Origin: Pegea sp. RAD2-039
Lineage: Eukaryota; Chordata; Thaliacea; Salpida; Salpidae
Direction of reading: 5' to 3'
DNA length: 64,000 nucleotides
Assembly: GCA_034620365.1 (NCBI GenBank)
Contig: JAQGEQ010000175.1
Coordinates: 868,001 to 932,000 of the forward strand
Positions 24,813-34,730 of this stretch are shown here, one piece after another (position 1 is the first letter of the stretch; every line of letters begins with the position of its first letter). A program made the translations under genes and the position numbers. The notes below the pieces were generated by a model. It did not search any database, was not told the DNA's origin, and worked only from the letters and a program-made list of their open reading frames with translations.

Positions 24813-27487
24813 GTTTATATCATAAAATTATGCTACATAAATTAATTAAAAATAAAAACATCATTAAAACATTTTTTGATATTTAATAAGCATTATAAAG
24901 ATGAATTTTATAAAGTATTTGTTCTAAACATTATAAGAAAAGATAAGAAATGGTCTACTAGTTTATAACGAGATATAAAGATTATAATATCAGCTGATTA
25001 CAAATTTATCTATAAATTAATATTCATAAGTTATATATAAATAATTCATACAAAAATAAACAATAGTAGTTAAACATATTACTATTATCATAAGATTATT
25101 CTGTAGAAAAAGAATACTAAAATATACTACAAATATTTCAAAGTAATCTGTTTTAATAAAGATTAGTTTTTGATAACTAAAATAATTTCAAACACAGAGT
25201 AAAAACAAAAATAAAATAAATATTGTATAAGTGTCAAGTAAATAAAATAACTATTTACACATGTTAACGGTGACACTATTTCAAACTAAACATTGTTATA
25301 TTAACCAAATTCATATTTTCAAATCTTTTTAAGCAGCTTACATATAAAAAAGATAAAATTGTTCATTAACTGAAGATAAAATTATGTTTATTACTTTGTT
25401 ACACTTTAATTACTTTTTTGTACTAATAAATAAAAAATAAACACTCGATATAAAAGCTTCCATGCAAGATCAAAGTCAGATCAAATTGAATCTGATTGTT
25501 ATTAACAGCTAGAATTAATATTTTTAAAGACCCTAACAACTAGCTTAACAATTGCTTTTTTTTAAGCGATCATTTTAAATAATTCGTCAGATTTAAATTT
25601 TAAATATATTTGAAAATTTGTTAGTCGAAAAAATGTATATGTATATTTTTTAAATTAATTTAAAAAATTTTAAATGTTAAGGTTTTAGATGTTTTCATTA
25701 GGTACCGATAATGGTAGCCGTTATAACTTCTTATAAATTAGAACTAATAATTTGATTAATAATTTATATGTTAAATATATTTATGATGATTACAATTAAG
25801 CCTTGAGTCATGAGCAACTTTTAAATCTTTTTAACAAATAGAACTAACTTTTTATTATGGTAGACATTTGAGTTTTTTAGGAATAAAATAATGACAAAAA
25901 AGGCACTTCAAAAAATAAAGCTACCTAAAGGTTTAATCCATCACCATTTTTGAGATAAACTACAAAAAAATAATTAATTTTGGTAAACTATGTTTTGTAC
26001 ATACAGTTTGAATTATATATCACACAAACTAGTTATATATTTTCTAAATGATGAGAAAAATAACCTTCAATAGATAACTTATGTTAGTCCGTTGCAGACC
26101 AGTAGTAAGTAGGTTTTGTCGTGTTATTTTAACAACTTTTAAAAAGCTTGAAAATAGTTTCTATAAGAAATAATTTCAGCTTCAAACTTTAAAGTTTATC
26201 ACAAAAGGTCCCATTTAGTTTGATCGATTTAATGATTTTAACAGATTTGATGATAAGGTAATAGGTATAATTACTAGGTTTTTTCAGAAGCAAAGTAAAA
26301 ATTAAATGATCAATTAGATAACATATCTTTCATTTATTTTTAGTAAATGAAATAACAATTTAAAAAGTAAAATCATATTAATTTCAACTCGCTTTTTTGT
26401 TAGACTTTAAAATTTGTAAATATAATTATTTTATTTGAGACCTTAATCCTCAGAACAATCTACCTAGGATTATCTATCAAATATCTTAGAAGTTGTCGAA
26501 GTGTTACAACTCCGATCATTAAGCTAACAAAATTATGATCATGCGTATGTCTAAGCCAGTAATTATTGGACAAAATTCGTTATTTTATGATAATTGGTTT
26601 AGCTATGATTAACCATATATGGTAAAGGCTGATAACCACTGGTTAAAAGTAAAAGATTTTTGCTTCTTTCTTGATTTTGATATAAGCTTTATCAGCTACA
26701 AGATTAGTATAAAAAGCAAGCTTCAAAGATGACAAAAGTTTTCTAAAATATGTGCATCAATAAAACTTTGAAATGTTAACAACAAAATTTGTACAAGTTA
26801 AACTTTTAAAAATTAAAATTAACTAAAAAAATTACTTGAAATCTGAAGTTGAAATAAAAATTGTGAATTCAGCCATTTTTCAAAAAGTTGCTTTTAGACA
26901 GCAAATTTAAGTATTTGAATTTCTATATTTTTTGCTGAACTTTGTAAAGCAAAGCAGTAAATGGAAGAAAGTTGTCAGTATATCTGCGCTTCGGTTAAAG
27001 CTGAAAGCGTGCGCTGAACTGGGTACACTAACATAATCTTTACTTCTTCCGAAACAACCGCAAGCTTTCCACTGATAGTTGAGACACTTTTTTAATTTGC
27101 AGTGAACCGTATCTTCGATGATAAAATGGGTTTCAAGCCACGCCTTCAATAGATTAGCAGTCAGCCGACTACCTCAGCCCTTCCCCTAACCTGAAACTTA
27201 CGTGAACAAGCATTTAACATCAGACGTTGATAGAGAAGTTGTTACTGTGACTTATCTAACTTTTGCTATTTCTAAAAATCCAACTTCTTATAAGACCAGG
27301 CGAGCAAAGAGGATATGAAAGGATTATGGTTAGAATTAAAGATTGAAAAGTCTGACTTGGTAACTTTTATCAAAAATCAACAAATTGTTTAAAGAAAGAC
27401 CAATTTTTAATCGTTATAGGCGTTGACGAGCTAACTACATAAAATCACAGAATCAACACCAATATCATAAACAGAATATATATTTGA
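24813..27487. other. Intergenic between calaxin and SOD1
   Basis: Calaxin is transcribed away from here and SOD1 ends here, so the interval holds the calaxin promoter and the SOD1 3' flank. It is mostly AT-rich. Two items stand out: an exact CArG box at 26613-26622 and a distinctly G+C-richer patch at about 26900-27320 with an 80-codon open frame on the minus strand (27149-26907) that matches nothing I recognise. Confidence 0.5.
26613..26622. promoter_or_regulatory. Exact CArG box (SRF/MEF2-type site)
   Basis: CCATATATGG is a perfect serum-response-factor CArG box, inside a 12-base palindrome ACCATATATGGT (26612-26623). A second small inverted repeat AACCACTGGTT follows at about 26634. It lies 1.8 kb upstream of calaxin and beyond the SOD1 3' end, so a target is not obvious; a chance match cannot be excluded. 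Confidence 0.3.
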
Positions 27488-28437
27488 TTAAGCTTTAGTG
27501 ATGCCAATCACTCCACAAGCAAGTCTAGCCCCAGCATGTCCAGTTGTAAGTGAATCAGAATGTCCACCTTTACCATGGTCATCTTCATCAGCGTGGACCA
27601 CAAAAGCACGTCCCACAACTGAGTTTATGCCAATCAAACTGACCAGATTGTCGCTTATTGTAGTCTGTAAATAAAGGAAGCTGAATCAGGCTTTTATAGT
27701 TCTAAACAAAAACTCTATTGAATAAATGAGGTGTGGGAAGCAATTGAATGTAAAACTTTAACTAATACGTAGGTAAATATTCGCTGATACATTAACTACT
27801 TTTGAGTTCATGTCATTTGCTTTATGATTACATTTGATAAAGGTACAAAGCAGTGCTTGTAACAATAGTAACACAACTAAACTGTAAATAACTTATTTAC
27901 AATTTATTTGGTCAAACAGTTCACTGTTTTGAAAAGGAAATCAATTATGAAACTTTTTTATATAATCTAATTTAACTAATAAACTTTCATTGTGTTTCTT
28001 GCTACCCACATATTTGTATACATTATAAAGAATTAATATTTCATCAGCTGAAACTTCATAACTAACTCAAAGTTAAATTGATTTGACAAACTTTTTGCAA
28101 AAATCAAAATCAACTGAAATAAAAACTTGCAAATGAAGCATACCTTAACTCTTCCATTTTCATCTGCAACTATATTACCAAGATCTCCATAGTGACGTTC
28201 AGCATCACAAGGACCTCCATGGGATTTTTTCTCTGGGTTAAAGTGTCCTCCAGTGCTAGCACATCCGTTGGTATGATCTCCAAACTCATGAATATGGAAA
28301 CCATGTTTACCAGGTTTAAGATTGCACAGATCTAAATCAATTACAACTGGTCCACCAGATGAAGGTTGGGACAGGGTTACATGACCATATCCTTGTTCAC
28401 CGTTTAGTACTGAAACAGCTTTGATGATAGAAGTCAT
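27488..28437 (-). CDS. SOD1: Cu/Zn superoxide dismutase, cytosolic, complete
   Basis: Exon 1 is 28437-28144 and exon 2 is 27664-27488, a phase-0 GT-AG junction; 156 residues (human SOD1 has 154). It converts superoxide to oxygen and hydrogen peroxide. All metal ligands are present: Cu via His48, His50, His65 and His122; Zn via His65 (bridging), His73, His82 and Asp85. The structural disulfide pair is Cys59 and Cys148, and the active-site Arg is Arg145 in GARLACG. Motifs seen include [26 protein letters not shown] and the electrostatic loop. There is no signal peptide, so this is the intracellular form. It lies 291 bases downstream of SPB1 on the same strand; a strong acceptor-like tract (TTTTTTTTTTGTGTGTAG) ends 30 bases before the ATG, which would suit trans-splicing or a 5' UTR intron. 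Confidence 0.97.
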
Positions 28438-28728
28438 AATTTCGAAATTAGCTCAACTTTTCAATTTCTACACACAAAAAAAAACAATATTTGTTGAATC
28501 AAACTTGAATTTTAAATAAGTTATTCAAAGTCAGATGGTTATGGAAAAGCAGAAGGTCAAGAATAACTTAATTATAAGAATTTAAATTTTAAAATCGAAC
28601 TATTTTAATAAAGTCTCAATTAGAAATCAAATAAATCTGAATTAAATTACAACTACACAATCCAACCTCTAAAAACCAATTCAACAAACTTTAAATATTC
28701 AAAAATGTCTGATCAACTATAATAAATA
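28438..28728 (-). other. SPB1-SOD1 intergenic spacer
   Basis: 291 bases between the SPB1 stop and the SOD1 ATG on the same strand. It begins with the SPB1 AATAAA, which overlaps the last codons, and ends with a T-rich acceptor-like site (minus strand, TAG at 28470-28468). No clear promoter motif is seen. Confidence 0.5.
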
Positions 28729-30879
28729 TTATTTATTTTTTTTTGCAGCTCTCTTTGTGGCTCGCAGTTCTTTCTTCATCCGCTTATCAACTATTTTAAA
28801 GCGACCAGTAACACCAGCAGGACGTCGAACTCTTTGTCCCATACCTTTACGAGCATATACATAAGTGGTATGCTCTCTCTTGTTCTTTGAAAGGCCACTT
28901 TTTTTATACAACGACTTCAACTGTATAGCTTTTTCTTTATTTGACATGTCAGTGGAATCTGTTATCGATTCAGCTTGCTTATTAACCTTTTCTACTTTCT
29001 TCATGCGATGATAACGTTTACGGAATTTGGCTTCGACAACTTTCTTGATAGTTCTATCATTAATTTTAGTTTCTTTTGACTGATAGAAATCAACAAGATC
29101 TTTTGGGGTATGTTTGTCAAGGTTAGTTCGTACAATTCGCTTTTTTTCATCTTCTACAAACCAATCTGGAAGTGACTCGTCATTAAACGTGTAACGACAA
29201 AAAGAATCATCAATAATTGCTTCCTTGCTACGTTTCGAAGTAGCAATCACTGTACCAAGAGCAAGTGATTGAGCATTGAATTTGATATTTGGAGTTCCTA
29301 CTCCTTGTGAAGGATCATCTGAATCACTATCAGAACTGTAGCAAGCATAATTAACAGGAGTAGGCTTACTCACTACATTTTCACTTTTTACTTCAGCTTG
29401 TTGCTTTGCACTTATCATTTTCTTTTTAAGAGTATAATACTTCTGAGCCTGAGCGAGATCATCTTCTTCATCTTCTATGTCTTGAAACTTTTCATCACCA
29501 AAAAATTTCTCTTTTAATCCAGAGGACTCTTCTTTAACAACTAATGGATTTTCTTCAAATTCCATTTCCTCTTCTTCATCCTCATCTTCATCACTAGATT
29601 GATCTTCATCATCACTATCCGAATGTACAGCATCCATTGTTCCTTCATCCACTGCGCCAAGTCCAGCCTTGCTTTTAATACTCTGTATATCAAATAACTC
29701 CCCGTCTTCTGTGATTACATCTGTCATCTTGATATTTTTCAAACGCTGTCTGTTTTTTGCTTTAGTTTTTAGCATTTTTTTGTTTTTCTTTCTAATTGCT
29801 TTACTTTCTTCTTCAAGTAGCTCCTGTGCTTGCAACTGAATCTCATCATCACTGTCTAGTTCTTCTTTTTCATCTTCTTCCTCGTCTTTTGTTTCCTCTT
29901 TGATTTTACCATCTAGTGACTTTTTCACTTTAGTATGCCACTTCATGATAGCTTTGATGTCTCGCTTACCACATAATTTCAAATCTTGTAGACACTCATA
30001 GAGATTATCACTTATTTTCAGCTTTTCCCTTTCTTCATCAGTAACAACAATTTTATTTGTATCTTTGAGAAAGGTCAGTACACTTTCAGAGTTTATAAAT
30101 TCCTCAATTGTACTTTGTGTAAACATAAGAGGTTTGAATTCACCTTTATAGCCAGTGGCCTTTGACTTTTTAAATTCAAAGTCCATAATTGAGACAGGTT
30201 TTCTACTCTCTTCAATCTCTTCGAAAACAGACCTTGGATCAAAAAACTTTTTGTCTATTTTATTTATATTTTCATATTTGAAGTTTTGACACACAACAAA
30301 TATTTCGGCAGAAACATTTCGTGAAGCTTGTGGTTTTGTCGAATATACTTTGCCAAACATTTCGTTAAAAACCCATAATAGTGCCTGATAATCTTTTGAT
30401 CTGAAAACTTTAGTGATAAACCAACCACCTTTGCGCAAAAATGTACATGCCAATTTCAGCGCATGTAAAGTTAAAACTGATTGAGAATAAGCATCATGTA
30501 ACCAATTTTTACCAACATTAGGAGCTCCATCATTAAGAAAACAATCAACTTTCCAACCATGTAGTTCTGCTTTTATTTTATTCCTACAACTATCAGTAGT
30601 AATATCATCTTGAAAAGTCTGAACACCACGAATAGGTTTTATTGGAGCCAAATCAACTCCAATAATTACACTCTGCATTGGCATATGTTCAGCTGCTACC
30701 TGCAACCAACCACCAGGCGCAGCACAAAGATCTACAAGAACCTTAGAGTTTTGTAAAAAATTATACTTTTTATTGAGTTGCAGTAACTTAAAAGATGAAC
30801 GTGCTCGAAAACCAGTTTCTTTGGCAAGATGATAGTATTTATCACGTCTTTCCTTTCCCTTCAGCTTTTGTTTGCCCAT
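28729..30879 (-). CDS. FTSJ3: SPB1/FTSJ3 pre-rRNA 2'-O-methyltransferase, single exon
   Basis: 716 codons uninterrupted from ATG (MGKQKLKGKERRDKYYHLAK) to TAA. The FtsJ/RrmJ-type methyltransferase domain covers about 20-205: SAM-binding motif VDLCAAPGGWLQVA at 49-62 and the catalytic K-D-K-E tetrad Lys31, Asp117 (NDGAPN), Lys157 (FITKVF) and Glu192 (SAEIFVV). A middle DUF3381 region spans roughly 230-380. Long acidic runs follow (DEEEDEKEELDSDDE; SDEDEDEEEEMEFEE). The C-terminal Spb1 domain ends in a Lys/Arg-rich tail. Yeast Spb1 and human FTSJ3 are nucleolar and act in large-subunit ribosome assembly; Spb1 methylates the 25S A-loop guanosine. The protein is somewhat shorter than human FTSJ3 (about 847). 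It is the only complete gene here without introns. An acceptor-like TTCTAG lies 14 bases before the ATG. The last codons overlap an AATAAA. Confidence 0.95.
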   Translation of the reverse strand: MGKQKLKGKERRDKYYHLAKETGFRARSSFKLLQLNKKYNFLQNSKVLVDLCAAPGGWLQVAAEHMPMQSVIIGVDLAPIKPIRGVQTFQDDITTDSCRNKIKAELHGWKVDCFLNDGAPNVGKNWLHDAYSQSVLTLHALKLACTFLRKGGWFITKVFRSKDYQALLWVFNEMFGKVYSTKPQASRNVSAEIFVVCQNFKYENINKIDKKFFDPRSVFEEIEESRKPVSIMDFEFKKSKATGYKGEFKPLMFTQSTIEEFINSESVLTFLKDTNKIVVTDEEREKLKISDNLYECLQDLKLCGKRDIKAIMKWHTKVKKSLDGKIKEETKDEEEDEKEELDSDDEIQLQAQELLEEESKAIRKKNKKMLKTKAKNRQRLKNIKMTDVITEDGELFDIQSIKSKAGLGAVDEGTMDAVHSDSDDEDQSSDEDEDEEEEMEFEENPLVVKEESSGLKEKFFGDEKFQDIEDEEDDLAQAQKYYTLKKKMISAKQQAEVKSENVVSKPTPVNYACYSSDSDSDDPSQGVGTPNIKFNAQSLALGTVIATSKRSKEAIIDDSFCRYTFNDESLPDWFVEDEKKRIVRTNLDKHTPKDLVDFYQSKETKINDRTIKKVVEAKFRKRYHRMKKVEKVNKQAESITDSTDMSNKEKAIQLKSLYKKSGLSKNKREHTTYVYARKGMGQRVRRPAGVTGRFKIVDKRMKKELRATKRAAKKNK
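28732..28737 (-). terminator. SPB1 poly(A) signal overlapping the end of the coding region
   Basis: AATAAA is formed by the last two sense codons of SPB1 (Asn-Lys), directly before the TAA stop. Cleavage 10-30 bases downstream would give a very short 3' UTR. Confidence 0.4.
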
Positions 30880-33329
30880 GATGAAATAACCAACTAGAAT
30901 ATACTAAATTTGAAATATAAAACTCTGAATGATATACAATAAAATGATATATGAAAAATATTAAAAACTAAATTTGATAATTTAAATAGAAAAGTCTTAG
31001 CAACATTTTGTTGGTGCAAATTAGGTTTATCATATAAACTCAAATATCTTAAGTTGTTATAATCCTGGTAAGCTTATAAGAGGAACTAAAAATAATTATG
31101 AAAAATAATCTAATAATTTTTTATTAAAATTTTATTACTTATTTTTAATACTTATGGTAGGCCAAAGAAAAAAATATTTAAAATAAAATAATATAAATAA
31201 ACAGATACAGAATTTGTAAATGTTTTTATATAATTATATTTTATAATTACAATCCACCAACAAATAAGTAAACTTTTGTTAGTTATAAGACTCAAACTAA
31301 AAAAATAATCATAAGTAAAAGACAAAAATATGTAACTAATTATAAGATACTGTTTATAATTTAATAACTTTTCAAATAATTTTCTAAGACTAGACCTGGT
31401 TAAAGCAAATATTTCTTCAATAAATAGTTAAAAACCTAATAAAAAAATTTGTCTAGTTATCCATTCAAGCTAAATTTAAATATAAGGCCTTTAAAAAAAT
31501 TTGAATACTAAATTATCATTAGATGTACATTTTGATATATATTAAATAGTCCTATCTTAATTAAAACATTTAATTTAAATCAGAATATATAGAATTTTAA
31601 TCAGTAAAAAATTGAAAACAATAATTTAATTTAAATCAATGCTAATTAAGATTCTAACTTATTTTTTATTACTTCAATTAAGAAATTTTATATATTTAAT
31701 TAGACAAGGCTTAGCTTTTAGCAAACACAGCAAATTGAATATGAATAAATATAATTTAAATCATGATGAAATTAAAATAAAACTTTATAACAATTTCATA
31801 AAAATCTCAGTTATATTTAATAAAAATTTAATTAGCCATTACTACTAAACTAAATATATTTAATTTATAACTATGTAGTAGCAAATTAAAAAATTTTGGA
31901 ATTAAAAAAACACAATATAATAATTACAAAGTATCATCAGTAAACTTAAAAGAAGTTATATAGTAATATATATAGCTATTTTGTTAGTATTATTTATAAA
32001 AGCTAAAAAAAATTTAGGCCTAGAAAACTTACAATTTCAAAAATAAAATCTCAATAAAACTTTAAATTAAGGCGATCACTAAAAGCACAATAATTTTTTA
32101 ACAAAATGGTTAAATTTTATATTCATAACTATAAAAAACAGCGTAAAAATGAATTTGCTAGCTAAGTAGAATATCACTATACCAAAAAACCATTCATTCA
32201 AACCATGTGCTTCTCAAACCATTAAAAACCAATTCAAGAAATATTATTGGTCAACTATGGTCACACCTCGGTTCATTGGCTAATATTTATTATTTTTTTT
32301 ACCAATATTACTTGGTGCTCTTTGAAAATAAAACAAAATATCTTTAATAAAGTAATTGACATTAAACTATTACAAGCCAACTATCTGGGTTCAACCCTGT
32401 CTCGTAATAATGCTTCAAAGTTAAAAATGAAAATAATTAATGAGTTTACAAACAGAGATAAGTTAAGCTTTGTAACAAACTTTTAGGTATAACTAAAAAT
32501 AATTTTAAAAAGTTTATTTTGAGCAAAGAAAAACTGGAAGAGGAACTATAAAAATCTGATGAAATTCTTTGGTCACAATAGAAATTTATTTTTTATTTTT
32601 GTAAATTTATGGTAAACTGTAATAAGAATGTAGTATGTCACAGCAACTTTCATTTCCGTTAGTAATTTCTATCTTATTAAATTATATCATTGAAAAACTA
32701 ATAATAATAATATATACTTAAAAATTGGCAGTAATAAATCTAATTAAAATGCTGCTTAAAACTTTAAATTTTATCATCACTTTTTGGCAACCTTCGCTAA
32801 TAAAGTTATTTGCATTTTCAATCTTACTAGAACTTATATGAAGAAACAAAAGGTGAAGGTCTTTGACAATCCAGGCCAGGAAGAAAATATGATCATCAAA
32901 ATCTTGCAAGGCAATGAAGTGGAAGGAGACGAAGAGCAATCAATTGTGAAATTGATGAGCAATCAATTGTGAAATTGATGAGCAATTTGGTAACTTTTGA
33001 CCTAAACTTGTAAATAAACTGATTAAAATTCAATAAAGTTGAATCATTCGGATTGATTTGCTGATCAAATGTGTTAGCTGAGATTTGTTCAATAATTAAT
33101 CAACTTTTTACTCGTAGACTATTGATAGGATTTAGAATATAATAGAAGACTCTAATAATGAATAGAATCGATGTACTTAAAACAACAGAGTAAATAGCAA
33201 CACATTTGCTATGATTACTTCTATATCTATCTATATCATCTCTATCATCTCTAGTTTGATTCTTTATTTTACAGTGCTTACTTGCTACTACATTAAATAA
33301 AATAAACAAAATAAGTTACTTTGAATGAA
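30880..33329. other. SPB1 upstream region, no gene seen
   Basis: Very AT-rich. The open frames at 31639-31848 (+), 32247-32486 (+), 32784-32972 (+) and 32718-32939 (-) have no recognisable motif; the 32784 frame runs into a short tandem repeat. The last part may be 5' sequence of the decayed LINE that follows. Confidence 0.45.
32934..32988. repeat. Short tandem repeat, 23-bp unit x 2.4
   Basis: The unit GAGCAATCAATTGTGAAATTGAT fills 32934-32956, is repeated exactly at 32957-32979 and is followed by a nine-base partial copy. It looks like replication slippage in otherwise unique sequence. Confidence 0.85.
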
Positions 33330-34730
33330 CTAGTGACCGGCAAGAAGTATCAATCTGTTTCCTCCAACTCTCCGGCCGATTGATTTCTCAAACCGCAACA
33401 TTCGTGAATTACTGCAGCTCTCTTAAAAGCTACAATCATCACAGACTTTTGCAAAAAGTGACAACAAAATTTGAATCGTTTGAAGGAATAAACCCAGATA
33501 AAAAAATAACAATTCAGACCCTCTATGTCACTGTCCCAGATCATCCAGGCGTATCATCAAGCGTTTAAAGAGTAATAACTACCTTTATCGCTACTCTTTA
33601 ACAACACTCTGAGGCGAAGAAGAAAGCTATCATTAGTCCTATTCATAAAAAAGGGTCCCAAAAACACTGCACTTAACTACAGACCAGTTTCGCTGACTTC
33701 AGTTAACTGCAGAACTCAAGAGAATATCATTCAAAATCATATGACTAGTCATTTGATGGAGCACCATCTAATATCTGATGTCCAGCATGGCTTTGTGAAA
33801 CAGAGATCATCCCTGACTCAACATCTCACTTTTCTTAATGAGTTTACAGTCCATTATGAAAGTAATGTTCCTTGTGAATTCATGTATCTAGATTTTGCTA
33901 AAGCTTTTTCTGTGCCACATAACAAAAGATTTACAAAAGTTAAAAAACAACAGCTTTATCTTAAAGTGGATTGAAGATTACTTATCAGGTAGAATTTAAC
34001 AAACTCGTGTTGAAAGATCGTTATCTACTACTAGTCAAGTCACTAGTCAGGTACTCCTCAGGGTTTCGTTCTGGGTCCCCTTCTCTTTTTAATTTTCATC
34101 AAAGACCTCATCAGAAGACTATTAACAGTAGATGATGTCGGTGTGCTTGTGTATGCAGATGATATCAAGCTATTATCTTGTAATCCTTAAAAACTTTAAA
34201 CTGCACTACGCACTGTAGAAAACTGGTCTATGAACTGCCAGCTCAGAATCGAGCCCACTAACTCTGAACTTAGAACTTTAAACCAATATTCCATCAATAG
34301 ATTTATTATTCAACGAATATCTTCGGTCCTAGTCCTTGGTATTACCCTATCATCTGACTTTAAATGGAACCAAAATTTTTGCAAGATTAATCAACCTTGT
34401 TTACCTTATTATAAAGGCCTTTAATTCTAAGAACCCATGCTTTTATCAATCGTTTCAAATTGTACGTACGTCCAATTCTTGAATACAATGTCAGTGCATG
34501 GATGCCCTATAAAGTTAGTGATATCAAAAAAATCGAACTTGTTCAGGCAACATTTACGAGATTGGTATGCAAGAAACTTTATATTAAATACAATAGTTAT
34601 GAACATCGTCTCAGCTTCTTCAATTTAGATACTTTGGAAATTCGATGGTAAATGGCACATTTATGTTTCAAAAATCTTTGCAAGAAGACTTACCATTATA
34701 TTAGCTGCAATTTAGAGATTATGTTTTTAC
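33330..34730 (+). mobile_element. Decayed non-LTR retrotransposon (LINE) reverse-transcriptase fragment
   Basis: Reverse-transcriptase motifs appear in order on the plus strand: a PIHKKGS-like block near 33640, NYRPVSLTS near 33680, QHGF near 33785, YLDFAKAF at 33885-33908, a GTPQGFVLGP block at 34050-34079, YADD at 34152-34163, and the C-terminal VRPILEY / IKKIELVQ block near 34465-34550. The order and wording fit the CR1/Jockey supergroup of LINEs. The reading frame is broken several times (stops at 33972 and 34188, frame changes near 33670, 33975 and 34430), so it is dead. The 5' boundary is uncertain: the more G+C-rich stretch from 33330 may be the linker before the RT. No endonuclease domain, poly(A) tail or target-site duplication is clear, consistent with a 5'-truncated old insertion. 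Confidence 0.85.

Noticed and set aside
25263-25274. X-box-like GTCACCGTTAAC (minus) upstream of calaxin
   Set aside because: The second half-site mismatches the consensus and it is about 450 bases from the start; too weak to annotate.
32205-32330. Resemblance to the 3' end of SPB1 (shared TAAAAACCAATTCAA, similar T-rich stretch and GCTCTTTG)
   Set aside because: Beyond one 15-base match the similarity is AT-rich and scattered; not enough to call a duplicated fragment.
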